Positions 8,572-16,698 are shown, counted from the stretch's first letter. The stretch is 64,000 bases of DNA from Betaproteobacteria bacterium (GCA_016716425.1 JADJWJ010000001.1:493001-557000), one strand, 5' to 3'. Notes: generated by a model from the sequence alone, not told the origin. Translations and numbers: made by a program.

Positions 8572-8605
8572 AAAATGATATCATTTTTATATCGTCTGCT
8601 GTCAA
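8572..8605 (-). promoter_or_regulatory. Promoter and palindromic operator of the SPFH operon
   Basis: On the minus strand there is a TTGACA box at 8605-8600 and a 16-bp perfect palindrome AAAATGATATCATTTT at 8572-8587 that covers the expected -10 position (TATCAT, spacer 19). The AT-rich island is conspicuous in this GC-rich DNA. A dimeric repressor bound to the palindrome would block the promoter; the operon's own ribbon-helix-helix protein is the obvious candidate (inference). Confidence 0.6.
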
Positions 8606-8699
8606 CGACCGTTCGGCAGCCGGGTACCGGCCGGTGCCCTTCGCACAAAAGTGAATTCTGTCAATGTGTTCGATTGGTATTTTAATGTTGGAAATGAAC

Positions 8700-8721
8700 A
8701 AGGCCCGCAGCAGCGGGCCTT
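8700..8721 (-). terminator. Hairpin downstream of msrB
   Basis: Perfect stem AAGGCCCGC / GCGGGCCTT with a 4-base loop, 28 bases after the msrB stop. The T tract following it on the minus strand is weak, so termination may be partial. Confidence 0.6.
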
Positions 8722-8749
8722 GGCCGAGTTAAGGTTGCGCGCGTTCCGG

Positions 8750-9148
8750 CTAGTCCTTCGGCTTGAACTCGAGCGCCGCGGAGTTCATGCAGTACCGCAA
8801 TCCCGTCGGCTCCGGCCCGTCGGGAAACACGTGGCCGAGATGGGCGTCGCACGCGGCGCAGACGACCTCCGTCCGCCGCATCCAGAACGACGCGTCCTCG
8901 ACTTCCCGGACGTTTTCCGCCGCGACCGGCTGGGTGAACGATGGCCAGCCGGTGCCGGAGTCGAACTTGGCGGCGGAGCCGAAGAGCGGCGTGCCGCAGC
9001 AGACGCAGTGGTAGGCGCCGGCGCGGTGATTGTCCCAGTGCTCGCCGGAGAACGCGCGCTCCGTGCCTTTCCTGCGCGCGACGCGGAACTGCTCGCCCGT
9101 CAATTGCGCCTTCCATTCAGCGTCGGTCTTGCGCACCTTGTCGATCAT
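8750..9148 (-). CDS. msrB: Peptide methionine-(R)-S-oxide reductase
   Basis: 132 residues from the ATG at 9148. Reduces the R-epimer of methionine sulfoxide in oxidised proteins, using thioredoxin. Two CxxC pairs (CVCC and CAAC) form the structural zinc site, GTGWPSF is the family signature, and RYCMNSAALEF carries the catalytic Cys near the C-terminus. The length is that of a stand-alone cytoplasmic MsrB; there is no MsrA fusion or signal peptide. It is followed by a hairpin and appears to be monocistronic. Confidence 0.95.
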   Translation of the reverse strand: MIDKVRKTDAEWKAQLTGEQFRVARRKGTERAFSGEHWDNHRAGAYHCVCCGTPLFGSAAKFDSGTGWPSFTQPVAAENVREVEDASFWMRRTEVVCAACDAHLGHVFPDGPEPTGLRYCMNSAALEFKPKD

Positions 9149-9206
9149 CGTGGTCCTTGCTCGTGGCGTGGGGCGCGGCCGGCGGCCGCGGCGGGGGCCC
9201 GGGGGC

Positions 9207-10478
9207 ATGCGCTATAGTGTCGGCTTTCCCGCGGGCAAGCTTACGGCGCCACGCCCGCGGCTCCCGCGCCTGCCCGCATTGGATCCGGATTCTCCCACCT
9301 CGTTCCGCCGCGACGTCCGCGTCATCGGAATCGTCGGCGTCGCGCACGGGCTGTCGCACTTCTTCCAGCTTGCGCTGCCGCCGCTGTTTCCGTTGCTCCG
9401 CGCGGAGTTCGACGTGTCGTGGACGCTGCTCGGCGCGCTGGTCGGCGCATTCTACGCGGCGTCGGGCGTCACCCAGTTCATCGCGGGCTTCGTCGTCGAC
9501 CGCATCGGCGCCCGGCCGGTCCTGTTGTCCGGGCTCGCGCTGCTGGCCGGCGGCACGGCGCTGGCGTCGCTCGTGCCGGGGGTCGGCTGGCTCTTCCCGG
9601 TCGTGCTGCTGATGGGCGTGGGCAACGGCGTGTTCCATCCGGCCGACTTCGCCGTCCTCAACGCGAGCGTGGCGCCGGCGCGCCTGGGCTACGCCTATTC
9701 GATGCACGGCGTCGGCGGCAACCTGGGCTACGCGGCGGCGCCGGTCGTGAGCTACGCGCTCGCCGCGGCGTTCGACTGGCGGGTCGCGCTCGCGTGCATG
9801 GGTGCGGCCGGACTCGTCGCGCTGGCGGTGGTCGCTTCGCAGCGCGCCTTCCTGACGTCGCACCGGGCGCCGGACGCGCACGCGCACACGGTCAGGGGCA
9901 GCCTGTCGCTGTTCCTGCAGCCGGCCATCGCGCTGTGCTTCGGTTACTTCGTCGTGCAGACGATGGCCTCGGTCGGCCTCCAGACCTTCCTGCCGTCGGC
10001 GCTCAACAGCGGCTTCGACGTGCCGCTGGCGCTTGCCGCGTCGGCGGTGACCGCGTACCTGCTCGGCGGCACCGGCGGCATCCTCGCCGGCGGGTTCCTT
10101 GCCGCGCGCACGCGCCGGCACGATGTCGTCGCCGTGACCGGCCTGCTGGCCGCGGCCGCGCTGCTCGCGGTCGTCGCGACCGGCGCCGTGCCGCTGCCGC
10201 TGCTCATCGCGCTGTTCGCGGTCGTCGGCTTCGTGCTGGGCACGACCGGCCCGTCGCGCGACCTCATCGTGCGCAACGCCACGCCCAAGGGTGCGGCCGG
10301 GCGCGTCTACGGATTCGTCTACTCGGGCCTCGACCTGGGCGCGATGCTCGGCCCGGTGTGGTTCGGACTCATGCTCGACCATGGACTCGGCCGCGAAATG
10401 TTCTACGTGGTCGCCGGATTGCTGGTGCTCGCCGTCGGGACGGTCGTGCGCGTCCGCCGCGCGCTCGTCGCCGCGTAG
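9207..10478 (+). CDS. MFS transporter (fosmidomycin-resistance-like)
   Basis: About 423 residues with 12 predicted membrane helices. The pattern AHGLSHFFQLALPPLFP near the N-terminus, DRIGARPVLL after helix 2, and MGVGNGVFHPADFAVLN resemble the Fsr-like branch of the major facilitator superfamily. Substrate is unknown. The ATG at 9207 lies beside a TATAGT box at about 9213, which suggests the true start may be further in (TTG near 9277, just before DPDSPTSFRRD). The SDR gene begins 20 bases after its stop, so they are probably co-transcribed. Confidence 0.83.
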   Translation: MRYSVGFPAGKLTAPRPRLPRLPALDPDSPTSFRRDVRVIGIVGVAHGLSHFFQLALPPLFPLLRAEFDVSWTLLGALVGAFYAASGVTQFIAGFVVDRIGARPVLLSGLALLAGGTALASLVPGVGWLFPVVLLMGVGNGVFHPADFAVLNASVAPARLGYAYSMHGVGGNLGYAAAPVVSYALAAAFDWRVALACMGAAGLVALAVVASQRAFLTSHRAPDAHAHTVRGSLSLFLQPAIALCFGYFVVQTMASVGLQTFLPSALNSGFDVPLALAASAVTAYLLGGTGGILAGGFLAARTRRHDVVAVTGLLAAAALLAVVATGAVPLPLLIALFAVVGFVLGTTGPSRDLIVRNATPKGAAGRVYGFVYSGLDLGAMLGPVWFGLMLDHGLGREMFYVVAGLLVLAVGTVVRVRRALVAA

Positions 10479-10498
10479 GTCACAATCGGAGGACAGTC

Positions 10499-11278
10499 AT
10501 GGATCTGGGGATCGCCGGTCGCCGCGCGCTCGTCTGCGCGGCCAGCAAGGGATTGGGTCGCGGTTGTGCGGAGGCGCTCGCGCACGAGGGGGTCGACGTC
10601 ACGATCCTCGCCCGCACGGAGGCCGACGTCGCCCGCGCCGCCGCGGACATCGGCACGGCGGCCGGGCGGCCGGTACGCTGGCTCGCCTGCGACATCACGA
10701 CCCCCGACGGTCGCGCGGCGGCGTTGGCCGCGTGCCCCGACCCGGACATCCTCGTCACCAACGCCGGCGGCCCGCCGCCCGGCGACTTCCGCGAGTGGGA
10801 CCGCGCGGCGTGGATCCGCGCCCTCGACGCGAACATGCTCACGCCGATCGAACTGATCCGCGCCACGATCGACGGCATGATGGCGCGCAGGTTCGGGCGC
10901 GTGCTCAACATCACGTCGTCGGCGGTCAAGGCGCCGATCGACATCCTGGGCCTTTCGAACGGCGCGCGCAGCGGCCTGACCGGCTTCGTCGCCGGCATCG
11001 CGCGCAAGGTCGCGCGCCAGGGCGTCACGATCAACAACCTGCTGCCCGGCAACTTCGACACCGACCGGCTGCGCGGGACGATGGCCGGCCGCGCGAAGGC
11101 GCAGGGCAAGGACGTCGCCACCGTCGAGGCCGCGATGCGCGACGCGATTCCCGTCGGCCGGTTCGGCGTGCCGGCCGAATTCGGCGCGCTCTGCGCGTTC
11201 CTGTGCAGCGCGCACGCCGGCTACATCGTCGGCCAGAACTTCCTCATCGACGGCGGCGTGTTCCCGGGCACGTTCTGA
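10499..11278 (+). CDS. Atypical SDR-family protein (BKR-like, degenerate active site)
   Basis: 259 residues from an ATG preceded by a good GGAGG. The Rossmann fold is present (VTNAGGPPPG, LPGNFDTDRL, FLIDGGVFPGTF), but the cofactor loop reads AASKGLGRG (residues 14-22) instead of TGxxxGxG, and the catalytic YxxxK is replaced by S153 and R157 in GLSNGARSGL, with the Ser at 140/141 retained. This matches the BKR-like SDR subgroup known for an imperfect cofactor motif and catalytic tetrad. It is probably an oxidoreductase with altered chemistry or a non-catalytic member. The MFS transporter upstream and GST downstream are possible functional partners. Confidence 0.85.
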   Translation: MDLGIAGRRALVCAASKGLGRGCAEALAHEGVDVTILARTEADVARAAADIGTAAGRPVRWLACDITTPDGRAAALAACPDPDILVTNAGGPPPGDFREWDRAAWIRALDANMLTPIELIRATIDGMMARRFGRVLNITSSAVKAPIDILGLSNGARSGLTGFVAGIARKVARQGVTINNLLPGNFDTDRLRGTMAGRAKAQGKDVATVEAAMRDAIPVGRFGVPAEFGALCAFLCSAHAGYIVGQNFLIDGGVFPGTF

Positions 11279-11389
11279 CGAGCGGCCGGTGCCGCCCGAC
11301 GCCGGTCGCTGGACGGGTGGCAACCCTGCGGACCGACAGACGCGCGACGGACATCCCCGGCGAGCACAGCAAACTTCAGGATCACGACG

Positions 11390-12016
11390 ATGCCGATCGA
11401 ACTTCACGCTTTCGACACGCCGAACGGCCGCAAGATCAGCGTGGCGCTGGAGGAAATGGCGCTCCCCTACACGGTCAGGGTCGTCGATCTGCGCAAGCGG
11501 GAGCAGTTCGACCCCGAGTTCCTGAAGATCAGCCCGAGCGGCAAGATCCCGGCGATCGTCGATCCGGACGGGCCCGGCGGTGCGCCGGTCAGCGTGTTCG
11601 AGTCGGGCGCCATCCTCGTCTACCTGGGCGAGAAGTCCGGCAAGTTCTGGCCGCGCGACCTCAGGGCGCGCATCCCGGTGCTGGAATGGCTGATGTTCCA
11701 GATGGGCAACTTCGGCCCGATCCCGGGCCAGGTCCACCACTTCGTGACGGTCGAGGACGAAGACGACCGCCGTTACGGACTCGAGCGCTTCTCGAAGGAG
11801 ACCCGGCGCCTGTATGGGGTGATGGACCGTAGGCTCGCGCCGCGCGAGTACTTCGCGGACGACCTGTCGATCGCCGACTTCGCCATCCTGGGGTGGGTAT
11901 GGCGGCACCCTCGGCACAAAGTGGATCTCGCCGAGTTTCCGCACGTGCGCCGGTGGTACGACACCATGATGGCGCGCCCTGCCGTGCGACGTGGCTTCGA
12001 GGTGAAGCTGAGTTGA
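11390..12016 (+). CDS. Glutathione transferase-like protein (YghU/YfcG-like)
   Basis: 208 residues. An N-terminal thioredoxin-fold domain (FDTPNGRKISVALEE, then ISPSGKIPAIVDP and FESGAILVYLGEK) is followed by a helical C-terminal domain containing MGNFGPIPGQVHHF and LSIADFAILGW. The TPNGRK start and the GPIPGQ segment place it with the Nu-class YghU/YfcG-like enzymes, which act as disulfide-bond reductases or peroxidases using glutathione. There is no Cys at the active-site position; Thr/Asn are used in that class. It lies 111 bases after the SDR gene on the same strand. Confidence 0.85.
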   Translation: MPIELHAFDTPNGRKISVALEEMALPYTVRVVDLRKREQFDPEFLKISPSGKIPAIVDPDGPGGAPVSVFESGAILVYLGEKSGKFWPRDLRARIPVLEWLMFQMGNFGPIPGQVHHFVTVEDEDDRRYGLERFSKETRRLYGVMDRRLAPREYFADDLSIADFAILGWVWRHPRHKVDLAEFPHVRRWYDTMMARPAVRRGFEVKLS

Positions 12017-12072
12017 TTCGCGGACGCGCGGCCGGGCCTGGCGTGCGGCCCGACCCCGGAACGCCGTCGCCC

Positions 12073-12714
12073 CTAACGCTGGAGCCCGGCCCAGCCGTCC
12101 TTCGGAATGCGCGCCACGATGCGAAACCGGCCCTCGCCCAGCGGCTCGACGACGGCCGTCTCGCCTTCGGCGAGGTGCGGCGGCCCGGCGACCGCCCTGA
12201 ACGGATTGCCGTGGCTCGCGATCGCGACGTTCGTGCCGCGCGCGACCGGCGTGCCGAGCAGCGCCCGCAATTCTGCGTACCGGTCGGGCTGGTCCGGACG
12301 TGCCGGCCCGCCGCGCACGGCGAGCGACGGCGTCGCCGCGCCGAACGCCAGCCGGCCCGTTTCCATCGTCCGGCACCAGGGGCTCGCGAGCGCGGTGCCG
12401 ATGGGGATGCGCAGCGACTGCAGCGCGGCCGCGATCGCGCGCGCTTCGGCGCGGCCGGCGTCCGTCAGATTGCGCTGCGTCGCGCAGTTCGCGTAGTCGC
12501 TCGTCGGCGCGTCGCTCTGCCCGAAGTCGGTCGACGTGTGGCGCAGGTAGAGCACGTAGCCGCCCTCGCGCAGCGCGGCCAGCAGCGCGGGGCCGGCCAG
12601 CGCCTCCGGCGCGGCGGTGTTCGCGCCGGCGCCGTCCTGCGCCAGGCCGGGATGGGCCAGCGCGCACGCGAGGCAGGCCAGCGCGAGGACGGCGAAGAGG
12701 CGCGCCACGGTCAT
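12073..12714 (-). CDS. Exported histidine phosphatase family protein
   Basis: 213 residues. A cleavable signal peptide covers about 1-25 (ALACLACALAHPGLAQ). The histidine-phosphatase core follows: YLRHTSTD, where the catalytic His follows Arg, a conserved Arg/Glu region (ASPWCRTMETG), and the second catalytic His in ASHGNPF. The domain is small and lacks a large cap, so substrate (a periplasmic phosphoester) cannot be predicted. It is convergent with the GST gene; a short GC hairpin in the 56-bp gap may separate them. No operon with ttcA is obvious (79-bp gap). Confidence 0.85.
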   Translation of the reverse strand: MTVARLFAVLALACLACALAHPGLAQDGAGANTAAPEALAGPALLAALREGGYVLYLRHTSTDFGQSDAPTSDYANCATQRNLTDAGRAEARAIAAALQSLRIPIGTALASPWCRTMETGRLAFGAATPSLAVRGGPARPDQPDRYAELRALLGTPVARGTNVAIASHGNPFRAVAGPPHLAEGETAVVEPLGEGRFRIVARIPKDGWAGLQR

Positions 12715-12793
12715 GCGGACGAGGATAGCCGCGCCGAGGCGCCGCCGCCATGCGACAGGGGTTCGGGCAGGGGGGCCCGCCGCCGCCGCGACG

Positions 12794-13801
12794 TCAGCGG
12801 CGTGGCGCGTTCGCGCGCACGCCCGGCGCGCCCGAAGCCAGCGGGATCGAAATTCCGGCCTCCCCCGGCAGGGTCGCCGCGTCGGCCGCGGCCTCCAGCA
12901 GCGGGTCGACGTCGAAGGCGAGGTCGCCCTCCGGCTCCGGCCGGCCCGTCGCGCGCACGGCAGCGAAGTCCTGCAGCGTGCGGTCGAGCAGGTGCGTGGG
13001 CTCGACCTTGCGCATCGCGTTGAAGATCGAGTCGACGCGGCCGGGAAACTTCCGCTCCCACTCGCGCAGCATCAGCGCCACCTGCCGGCGCTGCAGGTTC
13101 TCCTGCGCGCCGCACAGCGTGCAGGGGATGAGCGGAAACTGCTTCGCCTCGGCGTACCGGGCGAGGTCGCGCTCGCGCACGTAGGCGAGCGGGCGGATCA
13201 CGACGTGGCGGCCGTCGTCGGACACGAGCTTCGGCGGCATCGTCTTCAGCTTGCCGCCGAAGAAGAGGTTGAGGAAGAACGTGGCCATGAGGTCGTCGCG
13301 ATGGTGGCCTAGTGCGATCTTGGTCGCGCCGAGCTCCGCCGCGACGCGGTAGAGCACGCCGCGCCGCAGCCGCGAGCACAGCGAGCACATCGTCGCGCCC
13401 TCGGGGATCAGCCGCTTGACCACGCTGTAGGTGTCCTGCTCGGCGATCCGGAACGCGACGCCGCGCTCGGCCAGGTACCGCGGGAGCACGTCCGCCGGAA
13501 AGCCCGGCTGCTTCTGGTCGAGGTTGACCGCGACCAGCTCGAAGGCGACCGGCGCGCGGCGCTGCAGCGCGAGCAGCACGTCGAGGAGCCCGTAGCTGTC
13601 CTTGCCGCCGGACAGGCAGACCATCACGCGGTCGCCGGCCTCGATCATCGCGTAGTCGGCGATCGCCTCGCCGGTCAGGCGTTGCAGCCGGCGGGTCAGC
13701 TTGTTGAGCTCGAACTCGGCGCGGCGCGGGTCGCGCGCGCGCGGTGCGGCGACTGGCGCCGGCGTCGCGGCGGCCGCGGTCGGCGAGCCATGATCGTCCA
13801 T
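12794..13801 (-). CDS. ttcA: tRNA 2-thiocytidine(32) synthetase
   Basis: 335 residues from the ATG at 13801. Catalyses ATP-dependent thiolation of C32 in certain tRNAs using a [4Fe-4S] cluster. The PP-loop motif LSGGKDSYG is clear, and the two CxxC pairs (CSLC and CTLCG) supply the cluster and catalytic cysteines. GHHRDD is also characteristic. The N-terminal 25 residues and the C-terminal about 30 residues are lineage-specific Ala/Pro-rich tails. It is followed upstream in the operon direction by a small HTH-like membrane protein gene 46 bases away. Confidence 0.95.
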   Translation of the reverse strand: MDDHGSPTAAAATPAPVAAPRARDPRRAEFELNKLTRRLQRLTGEAIADYAMIEAGDRVMVCLSGGKDSYGLLDVLLALQRRAPVAFELVAVNLDQKQPGFPADVLPRYLAERGVAFRIAEQDTYSVVKRLIPEGATMCSLCSRLRRGVLYRVAAELGATKIALGHHRDDLMATFFLNLFFGGKLKTMPPKLVSDDGRHVVIRPLAYVRERDLARYAEAKQFPLIPCTLCGAQENLQRRQVALMLREWERKFPGRVDSIFNAMRKVEPTHLLDRTLQDFAAVRATGRPEPEGDLAFDVDPLLEAAADAATLPGEAGISIPLASGAPGVRANAPRR

Positions 13802-13847
13802 GGCGCGAGAGTTTAGCGCACGGCGCGCGGGCGGCCCGCGCGCGGCG

Positions 13848-14222
13848 TCACATCGTGGCGAGCAGCACCGCGGTGATGCCCAGTGCAAAGGCCAGGAGCC
13901 CGAGCGGGACCGTCAGCGAGCGCCCGGCCTCGCGCGGTTGCTCCTCGGGCGCGAGCTCGAGGTCGATGCGCGGCGCCGTGCGCGGCCGCGGCGTGCCGGG
14001 CCGCTGGTAGGCGACGAGTTGCAGCTGGGCGAGCCGGACGAGTTCGGTCTCGAGGATCGGCGGCTCCACGTGCAGCTTGGCGGCCAGCGTCGTGAACTTG
14101 CGCGGCGGCGTCAGCCGCTTGAGCAGCCGGCGCTGCGCGACCGACAGGCCGCTTCGCGGCGACGTCACTTCACGGTCCCCCTGTTCGGTGCGGCCCCAGA
14201 CGGTGTCGGGCTCGTAAAGCAT
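13848..14222 (-). CDS. Small protein with winged-helix-like N-terminus and C-terminal membrane anchor
   Basis: 124 residues, not recognised. The first two thirds contain a helix-turn-helix-like pattern (GLSVAQRRLLKRL, FTTLAAKLHVEP, ETELVRLAQLQLVAY), then a Pro/Arg-rich linker and one C-terminal hydrophobic helix (about 104-123). This would place a DNA- or protein-binding domain on the cytoplasmic face of the membrane. It lies upstream of ttcA on the same strand, and divergent from the M14 peptidase gene 217 bases away; that gap shows no gene. Confidence 0.6.
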   Translation of the reverse strand: MLYEPDTVWGRTEQGDREVTSPRSGLSVAQRRLLKRLTPPRKFTTLAAKLHVEPPILETELVRLAQLQLVAYQRPGTPRPRTAPRIDLELAPEEQPREAGRSLTVPLGLLAFALGITAVLLATM

Positions 14223-14439
14223 GGCAACCCCCGTTTGCTATCCGTACGTTGCGGGGGGCGGCCGTCCCGGGTCTCGTGCGAAAATCCCGGGCGGCGCCCC
14301 TGCGGCGGCACGACGCAAGGCATGTGCCAGCGCGTCCGCCATTCGTCGGCGGTCGCGAACAGGCCGGGGCACAGCGCGTCGCATACGGGGTGCTGCTGTA
14401 CGGCGCGTAGACGACAACGAGCGGGGAGTGGCAAGCGGC

Positions 14440-15570
14440 ATGCCGGTTCGGATCTCGAGCAATTTCGACGGGGGCGCGATCGCCGTCGTCGACGCGGCGG
14501 ATCCCGGGAGCCTCGAGGTCGCGCTGCGCGCCGACTCGCACGCCGACTTTCGCCAGTGGTTTCACTTCCGGCTGCAGGGCGCACGCGACACGCCGGTGCG
14601 CATCCGCTTCCGCGACGCCGGCGCGGCGACGTATCCCGAGGGCTGGCGCGGCTACCGTGCCGTGGCCTCGTACGACCGCCGCGACTGGTTCCGCGTGCCG
14701 ACGACGTTCGACGGCAGCGAGCTCGCGATCGCGCACGTGCCCGCGCGCGACAGCATCTACTACGCCTATTTCGAGCCCTATTCGTGGGAGCGCCACATGG
14801 AGTTGCTCGGGCGCGCCGACGCGTCGCCGTTCGCGCGGGTCCGCGATCTCGGGGAGACCGTCGAAGGCCGTGACCTCAATCTCGTCACCGTCGGAACGCC
14901 GGCGCCGGGCAGGAAGGCGCTGTGGATCATCGCGCGCCAGCATCCGGGCGAGACGATGGCCGAGTGGTTCGTCGAGGGCCTGCTCGAGCGCGTGCTCGAT
15001 CCCGCCGACGCGGTCGGGCGGCGGTTGCGCGAACGCGCGGTGCTTCACGTCGTCCCCAACATGAATCCGGACGGCAGCGTGCGCGGCAATCTCCGGACGA
15101 ACGCGGCGGGTGCCAACCTCAACCGCGAGTGGCTGGCGCCGACGCGCGAGCGCAGTCCGGAGGTGTTCCACGTCCGCGCGGCGATGCTGGACGCGGGCGT
15201 GGACGCCTTCCTCGACATCCACGGCGACGAGGGGCTGCCGTACGTGTTCGTCGACGGCAACGAGCGACTGCCCACCTACACGCCGCGCATGGCGGCGCTC
15301 GAGCGCGGCTTCGCCGACGCGCTGGTCGCGGCCAATCCCGACTTCCAGACCGTGCACGGCTATCCGGGCGACAAGGAGACCAAGGTGAACCTCACGGTCG
15401 CGTCGAAGTGGGCCGGCCACACGTTCGGCGGGCTCGCGCTGACGCTGGAGATGCCGTTCAAGGACAATGCCGACCTGCCCGACGAGGAGCGCGGGTGGAG
15501 CGGGGCCCGGTCGCGGCGGCTGGGCGCGGACACGCTGACGGCGTTGCACGCGCTGCTGCCGTCGCTCTAG
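14440..15570 (+). CDS. M14-family cytosolic carboxypeptidase
   Basis: 376 residues from the ATG at 14440, with GGGGAG upstream; the frame stays open upstream but without family sequence. An N-terminal beta-rich domain (FDGGAIAVVDA, FRQWFHFRLQG, SYDRRDWFRVP) precedes the M14 zinc peptidase domain. Metal ligands are seen in RQHPGETMAEW (His and Glu of HxxE) and the later DIHGDEG His; NMNPDGSVRGN and GANLNREW carry substrate-binding Asn/Arg; LEMPFKDN holds the catalytic Glu. This is the arrangement of the cytosolic carboxypeptidase (Nna1-like) group. No signal peptide is present. The substrate is unknown. The ParA gene follows 29 bases later. Confidence 0.88.
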   Translation: MPVRISSNFDGGAIAVVDAADPGSLEVALRADSHADFRQWFHFRLQGARDTPVRIRFRDAGAATYPEGWRGYRAVASYDRRDWFRVPTTFDGSELAIAHVPARDSIYYAYFEPYSWERHMELLGRADASPFARVRDLGETVEGRDLNLVTVGTPAPGRKALWIIARQHPGETMAEWFVEGLLERVLDPADAVGRRLRERAVLHVVPNMNPDGSVRGNLRTNAAGANLNREWLAPTRERSPEVFHVRAAMLDAGVDAFLDIHGDEGLPYVFVDGNERLPTYTPRMAALERGFADALVAANPDFQTVHGYPGDKETKVNLTVASKWAGHTFGGLALTLEMPFKDNADLPDEERGWSGARSRRLGADTLTALHALLPSL

Positions 15571-15599
15571 CGCCACGGCGGCATCGCAAAGGGGGCGGA

Positions 15600-16244
15600 G
15601 TGCAGACGATCCTGGTGGCCAATCCCAAGGGTGGCAGCGGCAAGACGACGCTCGCCACTAACATCGCCGGCTGGCTCGCCGGCAAGCGGCAGCGGGTGGG
15701 GCTCTTCGACGCCGACCCGCAGGGCTCGTCGTCCCAGTGGCTGGCGCGGCGCCCGGCGCTGTTCCCGCCGGTGGCGGGCTTCGCCGGCGACGCGCGCCGC
15801 CGGGAGATCCGGGACGTCGGGCCGGAGTGGCTGGTCGTCGACAGCCCGGCCGGGCTCCACGGCGACGACCTGCGCGAGGCGGTCAAACGCGCGGACGCGA
15901 TGGTCGTCCCGGTGTCGCCGTCGGCGTTCGACATGGACGCGACCGAGCGCTTTCTCGAAGTCGTCGGCGAACTGAAGGCGGTGCGCGCGGGCGGCGTGGC
16001 GATCGCGCTCGTCGCGATGCGCGTCGACGCGCGGACGCGCTCGGCGGCCGAACTCGAGACGTTCCTCGGCCAGTTCGACCTGCCGCTGGTCGCGCACCTG
16101 CGCGACACGCAGGTCTACGTCTACTGCGCGCGCGACGGTTACTCGGTGTTCGACCTGCCGCGGTCGCGCGCCGAGCAGGACCAGGAGCAGTGGCGCCCGC
16201 TGACGCGCTGGATCGCGCGCCACGCGGCGGTCCGCAACCCGTAG
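15600..16244 (+). CDS. ParA-family ATPase (orphan)
   Basis: 214 residues from a GTG at 15600 preceded by GGGGGCGGA. The deviant Walker A motif PKGGSGKTT lies at about residues 9-17, the Walker A' region is FDADPQGSS, and the Walker B Asp is in LVVDSPAG. The size and plain architecture fit MinD/ParA-type ATPases that position cargo on the nucleoid or membrane. No parB gene or parS-like array is seen nearby, so it is not the chromosome partition system; the carboxypeptidase upstream is its only likely operon partner. The cargo is unknown. Confidence 0.88.
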   Translation: MQTILVANPKGGSGKTTLATNIAGWLAGKRQRVGLFDADPQGSSSQWLARRPALFPPVAGFAGDARRREIRDVGPEWLVVDSPAGLHGDDLREAVKRADAMVVPVSPSAFDMDATERFLEVVGELKAVRAGGVAIALVAMRVDARTRSAAELETFLGQFDLPLVAHLRDTQVYVYCARDGYSVFDLPRSRAEQDQEQWRPLTRWIARHAAVRNP

Positions 16245-16263
16245 CGGCCGCGCCCGCAAGCGA

Positions 16264-16296
16264 AACGGCCGGCCGCCCTCGCGGGCGCCGGCCGTT
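16264..16296. terminator. Bidirectional hairpin between parA and the lipoprotein gene
   Basis: AACGGCCGG at the left pairs with CCGGCCGTT at the right, extended inward by CGCCC/GGGCG, giving a stem of about 14 pairs with one bulge. It sits between convergent genes and can serve both. Confidence 0.7.
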
Positions 16297-16314
16297 CCCA
16301 GGGGGCGCTGCCGC

Positions 16315-16629
16315 TTACTTCTTGGCAGCGTCCTTCGCGGCTTCGACGGCCTTGGCCGCCGCGTCCTTGGTCGCGTCGCCGGCGGCCTTCGCCGCGTCGG
16401 TCGTCGCCTGCGCCGCGTCCTTCGCGGCCTGCTCGGTCTTCGCGGCGGCGTCCGTCGCCGCCGCCTTGGCGGCGTCGGCGGCCTTGGCTGCGGCCTCCTT
16501 CGTGGCGGCGGCGGCCGCCTCGGCGGCCTTCTTCGCCTCGTCGGCCTTCTGCTTCGCGCTGTCGCCGCAGGCGGCAAGCGAAACGGCCAGCGCGATCGCG
16601 GACAGGCCGGCAATGATGGTCTTCTTCAT
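16315..16629 (-). CDS. Ala/Lys-rich lipoprotein, predicted all-helical
   Basis: 104 residues. A lipoprotein signal (MKKTIIAGLSAIALAVSLAAC) with lipobox LAAC places the lipidated Cys at residue 21. The mature part has almost only Ala, Lys, Asp, Glu and Thr, in irregular 11-residue-like repeats (for example AAKAADAAKAAA, KDAAQATTDA). It should form a long amphipathic helix, like LEA-type or Lpp-like proteins. It has its own TATAAT promoter about 65 bases upstream. Function is unknown; envelope or desiccation stress is only a guess based on composition. Confidence 0.75.
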   Translation of the reverse strand: MKKTIIAGLSAIALAVSLAACGDSAKQKADEAKKAAEAAAAATKEAAAKAADAAKAAATDAAAKTEQAAKDAAQATTDAAKAAGDATKDAAAKAVEAAKDAAKK

Positions 16630-16692
16630 GGTGATTTCCCCAGTCTGGTTCGGATGAAGGCGGACCCGGAAGAAGGCGTCCGCGAACCCTCA

Positions 16693-16698
16693 ATTATA
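16693..16698 (-). promoter_or_regulatory. -10 box (TATAAT) for the lipoprotein gene
   Basis: A perfect TATAAT on the minus strand, with transcription expected to start near 16686 and a leader of about 55 bases. The -35 region is poor (GGAACC/TGGAAC at 17-18 bp). Confidence 0.5.
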
